Both the position numbers and the translations under genes were made by a program. A DNA stretch of 64,000 bases. It comes from Chamaelirium japonicum (Eukaryota; Streptophyta; Magnoliopsida; Liliales; Melanthiaceae). The notes below the pieces were generated by a model, which made no database searches, had not been told where the DNA came from, and worked only from the letters and a program-made list of their open reading frames with translations. Location of the stretch: positions 96,080,951 through 96,144,950 of the forward strand of contig OX393550.1 in assembly GCA_947650365.1 (NCBI GenBank), read 5' to 3'. Every line of letters starts with the position of its first letter. The first letter of the stretch is position 1. Below are positions 37,787 to 49,921 of the stretch, piece after piece.

Positions 37787-39482
37787 ATGGCATCACGGTC
37801 ATATGTTCGTAGAGGCACGGGTGGGGTAGCTCGGAGCGCTCCGGCTGCCACCCCAGGGTCCGAGGCTGAGCCGTCCGGATCTGGTAGTGCTGTTCCTCTC
37901 TCCACACCAGCTCCTGATGTGGTCGCAGCCTCCGGAGCTTCGAGCAGTGCTCAGCACTCGGCTACAGCGTCTACGCCCATAGGTAATGTTTAGTTCTAAA
38001 GTTTTATACATGTTGTAAATACTTCTTCAGTACTTATGCATATTTTATTTGCAGGGTCGAGGATCACCAGGCACGTAGGCGACCGGGGCGTGACAACGGC
38101 CCGACGCTTGTCGGCTTTACGAGAGCCGCTTTCCCTACAGTGGAGCGGCAGGACCTTTGTGGGCGAGCACGCTTCTGACGCCCCCACGTGGGTCGGCATT
38201 ATAGTATGGGAGGAGAGGAATGCCCCGATTGTGGGGTTAAGGGGGTGGAAGAACATTGATGCATCCTATAAGGAGAGGATGTATCAGCAGTTTTTGGTAC
38301 GTTAGTTTCATTAAAGCATTTTAAAATAATATCGTACTTCTTTATAATTTGATTTGATAAAATGACTTGTTTCTAAATTGATTTTACAGGAGAAATTTAA
38401 ATGGGAGAACATAGAAACCGACACCCATCGGGAGGACTTGTGGAAGATGATGGGTGAGCAGTACACGGATTATCGTCACGAGCTCTACCAGCTCTACGGT
38501 TACTTGGTCGGCTAGCCGGCTGAGGAGGTACAGGCTGCGGCCGGGACGAGAGATGCGCTACCGCTACACATTCTACAGTTTTTGGTCGCTCACTGGGCCA
38601 CCCCTAGCTTTCAGGTATAATTATAATTTTGTTGATTCGTACTTGTTTTAATGTTATACTAAAAAATTGTATTGATGTTTCAAAATTTAATCGATTGACA
38701 CAGGCGAAATCTGCTATAGGCAAGCAGAATAGAAGTGCCTCGACGACACCTGCTCCAGTGAAGGGGAGGACCTCCATGCCCCAGCTTGCCCAGCAGCTGG
38801 TAAATGATACAAATATTGTTATTATTTAAAGCTCTATATATATTATATTAACTCATCTATTTATTTTATATGTCGAACAGACACAGTCCTTGGGCCACGA
38901 GCCTAATAGGATTGACCTTTTTGAGGCCTCTAGGAGGCGGCGTATCGATGGGGCATTTCTGGATGACAGGGTTGCCTCGCAAGTGATAAGTAATTAAATT
39001 ACTGTTAATATATTCTTATACATATGCCATAAAATATCATTGAATATCATTGGTTGTTTTTATATAGGAGAGGATGCGACTTCTGGTGACCCCGTCGGGC
39101 GAGGCCGGCTCCTCCTCCAGCTAAGTATCTGTCGACTCAGCGATGGATACTATGCTGAGACCTGCCACGCACAGCCGTGTCCTCTGTACAGGCCTTGGAG
39201 TCACGCCCTCCTCCTACTCTGGATGAGAGGGTATGCGCTCGAGGGCACGGGACACCCAGACTGGTGCTATCACTCAGCTGTAGTCTGCGCTAGACGCGGA
39301 GCGAGAGCAGAGGCAGGCCCTCGAGCAGAGGATTGAGGCGGAGCGAGAGCAGAGGCAGGCCCTCGAGCAGAGGGTTGAGGCGGAGAAGAAGGCCCTCGAT
39401 AAGGAAAGAGAAGCTCGTAGGGAACTAGAGCGTAAATTTTATGAATTCATAAGCCGGTCTAGCGGTGGCTCATCCTCATGAT
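37787..39482 (+). pseudogene. Second CACTA gene, plant En/Spm transposase-24-like (copy 1)
   Basis: Exons 37787-37982, 38055-38296, 38390-38614, 38704-38799, 38881-38985 and from 39068 join in frame. The N-terminus is Ala/Ser/Pro-rich. The conserved core (KNIDASYKERMYQQFL, WKMMGEQYTDYRHELYQLYG, GHEPNRIDLFEASRRRR) matches the plant Ptta/En/Spm family (Pfam PF03004 style). A Glu/Gln/Arg coiled coil (EREQRQALEQR repeated) ends the protein near 39480. Lesions are a TAG after YGYLVG (near 38513), ATAAGT instead of GTAAGT at the exon-5 donor (38986), and stops in the exon-6 region before the coiled coil. By analogy with TnpA it would bind subterminal repeats (inference). Confidence 0.78.
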
Positions 39483-39540
39483 CAGGTACTTACTAATCTT
39501 TATAATATTAGCAAAAAATATGAATCTTACTAATTTGAGT

Positions 39541-42500
39541 TTAGATTATATTATCACACTTATGATTTTCCAACACTTATACTCTAAATCGGTGAATCGG
39601 ATTGTTAATTATTCAAATATCCAATTAGAACCCGCTCGCAAGTCCGAAATACGGAATAATTCCAAGTTCGAATTATCAGATGCCGATCTAATCGAATCCA
39701 AACCTATTTCAAATCCGAAACACGCTAACTTATGATTTTCCAACACTTAGACTCTAAATCGGTAAATCGGATCGTAAATTGTTCAAATATCCGATTAGAA
39801 CCCGCTCGCAAGTCCGAAATACAGAATAATTCCAACTTGGAATTATCGGATGCCGATCCGATGACGATCCGATCGAATCCAAACCTATTTCATATCTGAA
39901 ACACGCTAACTTATGATTTTCCAACACTTAGACTCTAAATCGGTGAATCGGATCGTAAATTGTTCAAATATCCGATTAGAACCCGCTCGCAAGTTCGAAA
40001 TACGAAATAATTCCAACTTGGAATTATCGGATGCCGATCCGATGACGATCCGATTGAATCCAAACCTATTTCATATCCGAAACACGCTAACTTATGATTT
40101 TTCAACACTTCGACTCTAAATCGGTGAATCAGAGCGTAAATTGGTCAAATATCCAATTAGAACCCGCTCGCAAGTCCGAAATACGGAATAATTCCAACTT
40201 CGAATTATCGGATGCCGGTCCGATGACGATCCGATCGAATCCAAACTTATTTCATATCTGAAACACGCTAACTTATGATTTTCCAACACTTAGACTCTAA
40301 ATCGGTGAATCGGATCGTAAATTATTCAAATATCCGATTAGAACCCGCTCGCAAGTCCGAAATACAGAATAATTCCAACTTGGAATTATCGGACGCCGAT
40401 CCGATGACGATCCGATCGAATCCAAACCTATTTCATATCCGAAACACGCTAACTTATGATTTTTCAACACTTCGACTCTAAATCGGTGAATCGGAGCGTA
40501 AATTGGTCAAATATCCAATTAGAACCCGCTCGCAAGTCCGAAATACGGAATAATTCCAACTTCAAATTATCGGATGCCGATCCGATGATGATCCGATCGA
40601 ATCCAAACCTATTTCATATCCGAAACACGCTAACTTATGATTTTCCAACACTTAGACTCTAAATCGGTGAATCGGATCGTAAATTGTTCAAATATCCAAT
40701 TAGAACCCGCTCGCAAGTCCGAAATACGGAATAATTCCAACTTGGAATTATCGGATGCCGATCCGATGACGATCCGATCGAATTAATCCAAACCTATTTC
40801 ATATCCGAAACACGCTAACTTATGATTTTCCAACACTTAGACTCTAAATCGGTGAATCGGATCGTAAATTATTCAAATATCCGATTAGAACCCACTCGCA
40901 AGTCCGAAATACGGAATAATTCCAACTTGGAATTATCGGATGCCGATCCGATGATGATCCGATCGAATCCAAACCTATTTCATATCTGAAACACGCTAAC
41001 TTATGATTTTCCAACACTTAGACTCTAAATCGGTGAATCGGATCGTAAATTGCTCAAATATCCAATTAGAACCCGCTCGCAAGTCTGAAATATGGAATAA
41101 TTCCAAGTTCGAATTATCGGATGCCGATCCGATGATGATCCGATCGAATCCAAACCTATTTCAAATCCGAAACACACTAACTTATGATTTTCCAGTACAT
41201 AGACTATAAATCGGTGAATCGGATCGTAAATTGCTCAAATATCCAATTAGAACCCGCTCGCAAGTCCGACATACAGAATAATTCCAAGTTCGAATTATCG
41301 GATGCCGATCCGATGACGATCGGATCGAATCCAAACCTATTTCATATCCGAAACACGGTAATTTATGATTTTCCAACACTTAGACTCTAAATCGGTGAAT
41401 CGGAGCGTAAATTGCTCAAATATCCAATTAGAACCAGCTCGCAAGTCTGAAATACGGAATAATTCCAAGTTCGAATTATCGGATGCCGATCCGATGACGA
41501 TCAGATCGAATCCAAACCTATTTCATATCCGAAACACGCTAACTTATGATTTTCCAACACTTAGACTCTAAATCGGTGAATCAGAGCGTAAATTGGTCAA
41601 ATATCCAATTAGAACCCACTCGCAAGTCCGAAATACGGAATAATTCCAAGTTCGAATTATCGGATGCCGATCCGATGACGATCGGATCGAATCCAAACCT
41701 ATTTCATATCCGAAACACACTAACTTATGATTTTCCAACACTTAGACTCTAAATCGGTGAATCGGAGCGTAAATTGGTCAAATATATATCCAATTAGAAC
41801 TCGCTCGCAAGTCCAAAATACGGAATAATTCCAAGTTTGAATTATCGGATGCCAATCCGATGACGATCAGATCGAATCCAAACCTATTTCATATCTGAAA
41901 CATGCTAACTTATGATTTTCCAACACTTAGACTCGAAATCAGTGAATCGGAGTGTAAATTGGTCAAATATCCAATTAGAACCCGCTCGCAAGTCCGAAAT
42001 ACGGAATAATTTCAACTTCGAATTATCGGATGCTGATCCGATGACGATCCGATCGAATCCAAACCTATTTCATATCCGAAACACGCTAACTTATGATTTT
42101 CCAACACTTAGACTCTAAATCGGTGAATCGGATCATAAATTGTTCAAATATCCGATTAGAACCCGCTCGCATGTCCGAAATACGGAATAATTCCAACTTT
42201 GAATTATCGGATGCCGATCCGATGACGATCCGATCGAATCCAAACTTATTTCATATCTGAAACACGCTAACTTATGATTTTCCAACACTTAGACTCTAAA
42301 TCAGTGAATCGGATCGTAAATTGTTCAAATATCCGATTAGAACCCGCTCGCAAGTCCGAAATACGGAATAATTCCAACTTGGAATTATCGGATGCCGATC
42401 CGATGACGATCCGATCGAATCCAAACCTATTTCATATCCGAAACACGCTAACTTATGATTTTTCAACACTTCGACTCTAAATCGGTGAATCGGAGCGTAA

Positions 42501-43904
42501 ATTGGTCAAATATCCAACTAGAACCCGCTCGCAAGTCCGAAATACGGAATAATTCCAACTTCAAATTATCGGATGCCGATCCGATGACGATCCGATCGAA
42601 TCCAAACCTATTTTATATCCGAAACAAGCTAACTTATGATTTTCCAACACTTAGACTCTAAATCGGTGAATCGGATCGTAAATTGTTCAAATATCCAATT
42701 AGAACCCGCTCGCAAGTCCGAAATACGGAATAATTCCAACTTGGAATTATCGGATGCCGATCCGATGACGATCCGATCGAATTAATCCAAACCTATTTCA
42801 TATTCGAAACACGCTAACATATGATTTTCCAACACTTAGACTCTAAATCGGTGAATCGGATCGTAAATTGTTCAAATATCCGATTAGAACCCGCTCGAAA
42901 GTCCGAAATACGGAATAATTCCAACTTGGAATTATCGGATGCTGATCCGATGACGATCCGATTGAATCCAAACCTATTTCATATCTGAAACACGCTAACT
43001 TATGATTTTCCAACACTTAGACTCTAAATCGGTGAATCGGATCGTAAATTGTTCAAATATCCGATTAGAACCCGCTCGCAAGTCCAAAATACGGAATAAT
43101 TCCAACTAGGAATTATCGGATGCCGATCCGATGACGATCCGATCGAATCCAAACCTATTTCATATCTGAAACACGCTAACTTATGATTTTCCAACACTTA
43201 GACTCTAAATCGGTGAATCGGATCGTAAATTGTTCAAATATCCGATTAGAACCCGCTCGCAAGTCCGAAATACGGAATAATTCCAACTTGGAATTATCGG
43301 ATGCCGATCCGATGACGATCCGATCGAATCCAAACCTATTTCATATCCGAAACACGCTAACTTATGATTTTTCAACACTTCGACTCTAAATCGGTGAATC
43401 GGAGCGTAAATTGGTCAAATATCCAATTAGAACCCGCTCGCAAGTTCGAAATACGGAATAATTCCAACTTCGAATTATCAGATGCCGATCCGCTGATGAT
43501 CCGATCGAATCCAAACCTATTTCATATCCGAAACACGCTAACTTATGATTTTCCAATACGTAGACTCTAAATCGATGAATCGGATCGTAAATTGTTCAAA
43601 TATCCAATTAGAACCCGCTCGCAAGTCCGAAATACAGAATAATTCCAACTTGGAATTATCGGATGCCGATCCGTTGACGAACCGATCGAATCCAAACCTA
43701 TTTCAAATCTGAAACACGCTAACATATGATTTTCCAACACTTAGACTCTAAATCGGTGAATCGGATCATAAATTGCTCAAATATCCAATTAGAACTCGCT
43801 CGCAAGTCCGAAATACGGAATAATTCCAAGTTCGAATTATCGGATGCCGATCCGATGACGATCCGATCAAATCCAAACCTATTTCAAATCCGAAACACGC
43901 TAAC
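39541..43904. repeat. 181-bp tandem satellite-like array, copy 1 (about 24 units)
   Basis: The unit begins around GATTTTCCAACACTTAGACT, contains AGAACCCGCTCGCAAGTCCG and GATCCGATGACGATCCGATC, and ends GAAACACGCTAACTTAT. At least two unit types alternate (GGATCGTAAATTGTTC versus GGAGCGTAAATTGGTC). A 4-base insertion variant (AATTAATCC) recurs 1999 bp apart (40785 and 42784), about eleven units. The array follows the donor-like CAG|GTACTTAC near 39484, so it may lie in an intron or 3' UTR of the second gene. Confidence 0.95.
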
Positions 43905-44204
43905 ATGTTACGGCTGTTTTGTGCTGACTAGACAACTTTCGGAGACAACTTTTGGAGACAAGTTGTCCATCCGATCTATCTTTACGTATCAATCTCCATC
44001 CAACTATCTGTACGTATCAACCACATCCCAATCCTTATATCCTCAAATCACTTTCAAACCTTTTGATCAAATCGAACGGATCAAAAAACACCCGTCAAAG
44101 TCCAATTGTCTCCCCTAAAATCTCTCCCATGGAACACCCCACTCTCTCTCCCCGTCTCTCTCTCTCTCTCTCTCCCCGTCTCACGCGATCTAACCGCCCA
44201 CCCT

Positions 44205-44260
<56 letters not shown>

Positions 44261-44327
44261 CCCCCCCTCTCTCTCTCTCCCCGTCGCTAACTGCCCCCCC
44301 CCCCCGTGCGATCTGATCCCCCGCCCC

Positions 44328-44383
<56 letters not shown>

Positions 44384-44390
44384 CCGCCCC

Positions 44391-44431
<41 letters not shown>

Positions 44432-44478
44432 CCCATCGCTAACCGCCCCCCTCCCAGTGCGATCTGATCCCCCGCCCC

Positions 44479-44521
<43 letters not shown>

Positions 44522-46733
44522 CGTCGCTAACCGCCCCCCCTTCCTCTGCGAACTGAACCCCTCCGCCCCATGATTTCTCTCTCTCTCTCTCTCTCCGTCT
44601 AACCACCCCCCCTTCTTTCCCTCTCACTCTCCCCGTCCCCACGATCTCTCTCTCCCCGATTCTCTCTCCTCTTTTCTCTCTCACCGTCTCTCTCTCTCTC
44701 TCCGATTCTCTCTCTCACCGTCTCTCTCTCTCCTCTTCACCCACGATCTATCTCTAAAACCAACCCAATTCTCTCTCTCTCTCTAACCCACCCCCGATAA
44801 AACCCCCCCTCAAATTCTCTCTCTTCCCCTCAACCTGGGATCGCTGCACCATCTTAACACCCCCCCCCCCCAACCCCCGGGTCGACTCCTCTCTCTTTCT
44901 CTAATCTCACCGTCGTCGCCCCTCTACACCGATCATTTTAGAGAGAGAGTTCGGAGGTGAGAGGTATAGAGAGAGAAACCTGGGGTAGAGAGAGATAGTG
45001 GATGGGTTTTGGGGTAGAGAGGGAACATATGTGATCATTTTAGAGAGAGAGAGAGAATAAATTCTGGTGATGCATTGGTTTGCTGGGCATGCATTGGTTT
45101 GCATGGTGATGTCATTAGATGGCTAAGATGGGAATCGGAGGTGAGAGGTATAGAGAGAGAAACCTGGGGTAGAGAGAGATAGTGGATGGGTTTTGGGGTA
45201 GAGAGGGAACATATGTGATCATTTTAGAGAGAGAGAGAATAAATTCTGGTGATGCATTGGTTTGCTGGGCATGCATTGGTTTGCATGGTGATGTCATTAG
45301 ATGGCTAAGATGGGAAGGGAATAAATTCTTTATGGTGGTTGTTCGGGTTGGAGAAAAATGGACGGCTGCGATGGTAGTGTGTTGGAATACTGGGCATGCA
45401 TTGGTTTGGATGGTGATGTCATTAGATGGCTAAGATGGGAAGGAAAATGGAGTTTCGGTTTTGTTGGGATAATATTCATCGGCTAAGGCAAGAGAGAGAA
45501 ACGGGTTGAGAGAAAGGGGGAAGTAGAGAGAAACAAGGACAAAAAAGGGGGGTCGCGATCTGGGTTTAGAGAGAGAGTTCGGAGGTGAGTGGTATAGAGA
45601 GAGAAACTAGGGTAAGAGAGAGATGGTGGATGGGTTTCGGGGTAGAGAGGGAACGGATGTGATCATTTTAGAGAGAGAGAGAGAGAGAGAAGCGGTCTCC
45701 GAGAGAGGGGGAACGGGATTTCTGCATGGTTGTTGTTCGGGTTGGAGAAAAATGGACGGCTGCGATGGTAGTGTGCTGGAATACTGGGCATGAATTGGTT
45801 TGCATGGTGATGTCATTAGATGGCTTAGATGGGAAGGGAATAAATTCTGCATGGTGGTTGTTAGGGTTGGAGAAAAATGGACGGCTGCGATGGTAGTGTG
45901 CTGGAATTTGGGGCATGCATTGGTTTGCATAGTGACGTCATTATATGGCCAAGATGGGAAGGGAATAAATGGAGTTATGGTTTTGTTGGGATAAAATTAA
46001 TGATGGGAATCTATATAATAATCTCTCTTCGTTTCTCTCTCTTCTAGGGGTGGCTATGGGTCGGGTCGGGTCGGGTTGAGACATATGTATAAGGGTAAAA
46101 CACCAAACCTGAACCCGACCCTTTCAATAAACGGGTCAAAAACTTAAACCCAAACCCGACCCGCCTAATAAACGGGTTGACCCGACCCGACCCGACCCGA
46201 CCCGACCCATTTAACCTGTTTACTAAACGGGTCGGGTTGGGTTGGCTCGGTTGGGTCAACATAACCCATGTAAACCTGTCGGGTTGGGTCAAGACAAGTC
46301 GGATTGGGCCAAGTTTGATCGGGTTGGTTCAGGTTGGCTCGAGTTGGTTCGGGTTGGCTCGGGTCGGGTTGACACGACCCATTTTTAAAACGGGTCAAGT
46401 CGGGTCAATCAGGTTATAAGTACAAACCCGAACCCGACCCATTAAATAAACGGGTCAATCGGGTTGATCCGTTTATGACCCGAACAAGTTTAGGCCAAAC
46501 CCAAACCCGCTAACTCAGGTTGGGTTCAAGTCGGGTTAGCAGGTCGCACCGAAGGCTCCTGCTTCATGCCAATCAGCACGGGCATGCCGAAGGCGGTCAG
46601 TTGTGTTGTCGTCGCATACGACGGTGGCGGTGATAATGCCCCGGGGGGGTTGCCGCCGAAGGCGGCCCGCTGCAGTGCCGACAGGCACGGGCATGCACTA
46701 TCTGATCGGATCGTCTAATATTCTGCACTATCT
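43905..46733. other. 2.8-kb unrelated DNA between the two CACTA duplicates
   Basis: No CACTA motif, TIR or coding domain. It holds (CT)n tracts separated by C-rich blocks (44140-44770) and AGAGAG-rich sequence. Direct repeats with a 184-bp period carry GATGCATTGGTTTGC and GTGATGTCATTAGATGGC (44952, 45136 and degenerate copies to 45960). A (GGGTCGGGTT)n-type minisatellite is at 46045-46540, then GC-rich sequence to the junction. Dipeptide-repeat open frames are artefacts. Confidence 0.7.
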
Positions 46734-47926
46734 GAAGGATACCTAGCAGAAGAATGTCTAACATTCTGCTCAAGATACCTACATGGTATAGACACGCGAT
46801 TCAATCAACTTAAGCGGAACTATGACGGTGGTCCAATAGACTTCGATGGGGGTCTGTCTATATTTGCCGAAATGGGTAGACCTGTAGGAGGAGGCAAAAC
46901 CCGTCGATTGTCTGTAGATGAGATTCAACAGGCACATATATATGTGTTGCGCCAATGTGATTAAGTGTGGCCATTCATTGAGTAAGCATTTTATGATCAT
47001 TTACTCATTCTTTCAGTCCATTCATTAAGTATATGTGCTAATTATAATCTAATTCATAACCTATAAAACATGAAGCATAAAGCCATCATTAATAATCGGG
47101 GTACTCGAAATGCTCCCCAAATTCATGATCGTGAATTCCCATCGTGGTTCGAGAAATACGTAAGTATTCACATCATTACTGAATTTCATTGACATCCATT
47201 ACCGAACAATAATTATGTGTTCATATCATAAATGTCATGTGGTTATTATAGACACAAGAGCTGCACGACAACCACGATCCGCTGATGAATGAGGATCTCT
47301 GGCGCTTATCTTGTAGTCCTTTGCAAGACGCAATATCGTACGATGGTTATATCGTGAACGGTTATAGATTTCGGACGAAAGATAGTGAAAAATCACGAAG
47401 AACCCAAAATAGTGGGGTTGTCGTCAACGGTGAGCAAGAAGAATTAGAAAATATCGACTTCTACGGCGTCCTCAACGAGATTCTCGAGATTAAATTCCTT
47501 GGCCAAAATCGGATCGTATTATTCAAATGCGATTGGTATGATGTTAATAATTGCGGGACTGGTTATAATATTGACAAATACGGTTTTATCAGCATCAACA
47601 CTGGCAAGAGATTGAATACCCAATATGAAGATCTATTCATTCTTGCCTCTCAAGCGCAACAGATGTTTTATGCACCGGATAATGCCTCTCCAGGTTGGCA
47701 AATTGTAGTCAGGTCACCACCCAGAGATTTTTATAACATGGGAGACAAGGATGCGGGGGTCGTCGATGATGATTTGGATGCATACCAGAATGATGAGATA
47801 ATCATTGTCGACGCAGTGCACGACGAAAATGAAGATGTCGATAATATAAACTGGACAGTGAATGCAGATCAAATGATAGAAGAGGGATGCGATGAGAGTG
47901 ACAAAGATGAGACAGAAAATGACTAG
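46734..47926 (+). pseudogene. Truncated TNP2 transposase 3' end (copy 2)
   Basis: Partial exon 2 (46734-46981), exon 3 (about 47072-47159) and exon 4 (47252-47926). Extra lesions relative to copy 1 are TAA in exon 2 (GAT-TAA-GTG near 46962), and AT instead of AG at the exon-3 acceptor (near 47070). Exon 4 is open for 213 residues from its first ATG. There is no promoter or 5' end. Confidence 0.85.
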
Positions 47927-48167
47927 ACCATATGTAAATCAAATTGTTTCATATTTAAATCAAATTGTTTCATATATAAATCATATTGTTTCATATGTAT
48001 ATTATATTAATTTATATTGTTTCATATGTAAATCATACCGTTTCATATGTAAATCAAACTGTTTCATATTATTTCATAAATCATACTGTTTCATATGTAA
48101 ATCAAATTGTTTCATATTGTTTCATATGTAAATCTTACTGTTTCATATGTAAATTAAACTATTTCAG

Positions 48168-49863
48168 ATGGCATCACGGTCATATGTTCGTAGAGGCACG
48201 GGTGGGGTAGCTCGGAGCGCTCCGGCTGCCACCCCAGGGTCCGAGGCTGAGCCGTCCGGATCTGGTAGTGCTGTTCCTCTCTCCACACCAGCTCCTGATG
48301 TGGTCGCAGCCTCCGGAGCTTCGAGCAGTGCTCAGCACTCGGCTACAGCGTCTACGCCCACAGGTAATGTTTAGTTCTAAAGTTTTATACATGTTGTAAA
48401 TACTTCTTCAGTACTTATGCATATTTTATTTGCAGGGTCGAGGATCACCAGGCACGTAGGCGACCGGGGTGTGACAACGGCCCGATGCTTGTCGGCTTTA
48501 CGAGAGCCGCTTTCCCTACAGTGGAGCGGTAGGACCTTTGTGGGCGAGCACGCTTCTGACGCCCCCACGTGGGTCGGCATTATAGTACGGGAGGAGAGGA
48601 ATGCCCCGATTGTGGGGTTAAGGGGGTGGAAGAACATTGATGCATCCTATAAGGAGAGGATGTATCAGCAGTTTTTGGTACGTTAGTTTCATTAAAGCAT
48701 TTTAGAATAATATCGTACTTCTTTATAATTTGATTTGATAAAATGACTTGTTTCTAAATTGATTTTACAGGAGAAATTTAAATGGGAGAACATGGAAACC
48801 GACACCCATCGGGAGGACTTGTGGAAGATGATGGGTGAGCAGTACAGGGATTATCGTCACGAGCTCTACCAGCTCTACGGTTACTTGGTCGGCTAGCCGG
48901 CTGAGGAGGTACAGGCTGCGGTCGGGACGAGAGATGCGCTACCGCTACACGTTCTACAGTTTTTGGTCGCTCACTGGGCCACCCCTAGCTTTCAGGTATA
49001 ATTATAATTTTGTTGATTCGTACTTGTTTTAATATTATACTAAAAATTTGTATTGATGTTTCAAAATTTAATCGATTGACACAGGCGAAATCTGCTATAG
49101 GCAAGCAGAATAGAAGTGCCTCGACGACACCTGCTCCAGTGAAGGGGAGGACCTCCATGCCCCAGCTTGCCCAGCAGTTGGTAAATGATACAAACATTGT
49201 TATTATTTAAAGCTCTATACATATTATATTAACTCATCTATTTATTTTATATGTCCAACAGACACAGTCCTTGGGCCACGAGCCTAATAGGATTGACCTT
49301 TTTGAGGCCTCTAGGAGGCGGCGTATCGATGGGGCATTTCTGGATGACAGGGTTGCCTCGCAAGTGGTAAGTAATTAAATTACTGTTAATATATTCTTAT
49401 ACATATGCCATAAAATATCATTGAATATCATTGGTTGTTTTTATATAGGAGAGGATGCGACTTCTGGTGACCCCGTCGGGCGAGGCCGGCTCCTCCTCCA
49501 GCTAAGTATCTGTCGACTCAGCGATGGATACTATGTTGAGACCTGCCACGCACAGCCGTGTCCTCTGTACAGGCCTTGGAGTCACGCCCTCCTCCTACTC
49601 TGGACGAGAGGGTATGCGCTCGAGGGCACGGGACACCCAGACTGGTGCTATCACTCAGCTGTAGTCTGCGCTAGACGCGGAGCGAGAGCAGAGGCAGGCC
49701 CTCGAGCAGAGGATTGAGGCGGAGCGAGAGCAGAGGCAGACCCTCGAGCAGAGGGTTGAGGCGGAGAAGAAGGCCCTCGATAAGGAAAGAGAAGCTCGTA
49801 GGGAACTAGAGCGTAAATTTTATGAATTCATAAGCCAGTCTAGCGGTGGCTCATCCTCATGAT
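48168..49863 (+). pseudogene. Second CACTA gene, transposase-24-like (copy 2)
   Basis: Same exon structure as copy 1, shifted by 10381. The TAG after YGYLVG is shared, so it predates the duplication. The exon-5 donor here is the normal GTAAGT (near 49367), so the ATAAGT of copy 1 arose afterwards. Coiled-coil and downstream stops are as in copy 1. Confidence 0.78.
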
Positions 49864-49921
49864 CAGGTACTTACTAATCTTTATAATATTAGCAAAAAAT
49901 ATGAATCTTACTAATTTGAGT

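Larger units (their letters stand above)
36353..43904 (+). repeat. 7552-bp internal duplication of the CACTA element, copy 1
   Basis: Collinear with 46734-54285 at a constant offset of 10381 bases: transposase exons, second gene and array all line up. There are scattered single-base differences (roughly one per hundred in the first 440 bases) and no net indel. Confidence 0.95.

Noticed and set aside
39541..43904. Repeated 68-residue open frames every 181 bp on the plus strand
   Set aside because: They arise because the repeat unit happens to lack stops in one frame for 68 codons. They overlap end to end, have no splice context and drift like non-coding repeats.
44106..44573. Ser/Leu and Arg/Glu dipeptide-repeat open frames (also at 63480-63876)
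   Set aside because: Products of (CT)n microsatellites read in frame; no other coding evidence.
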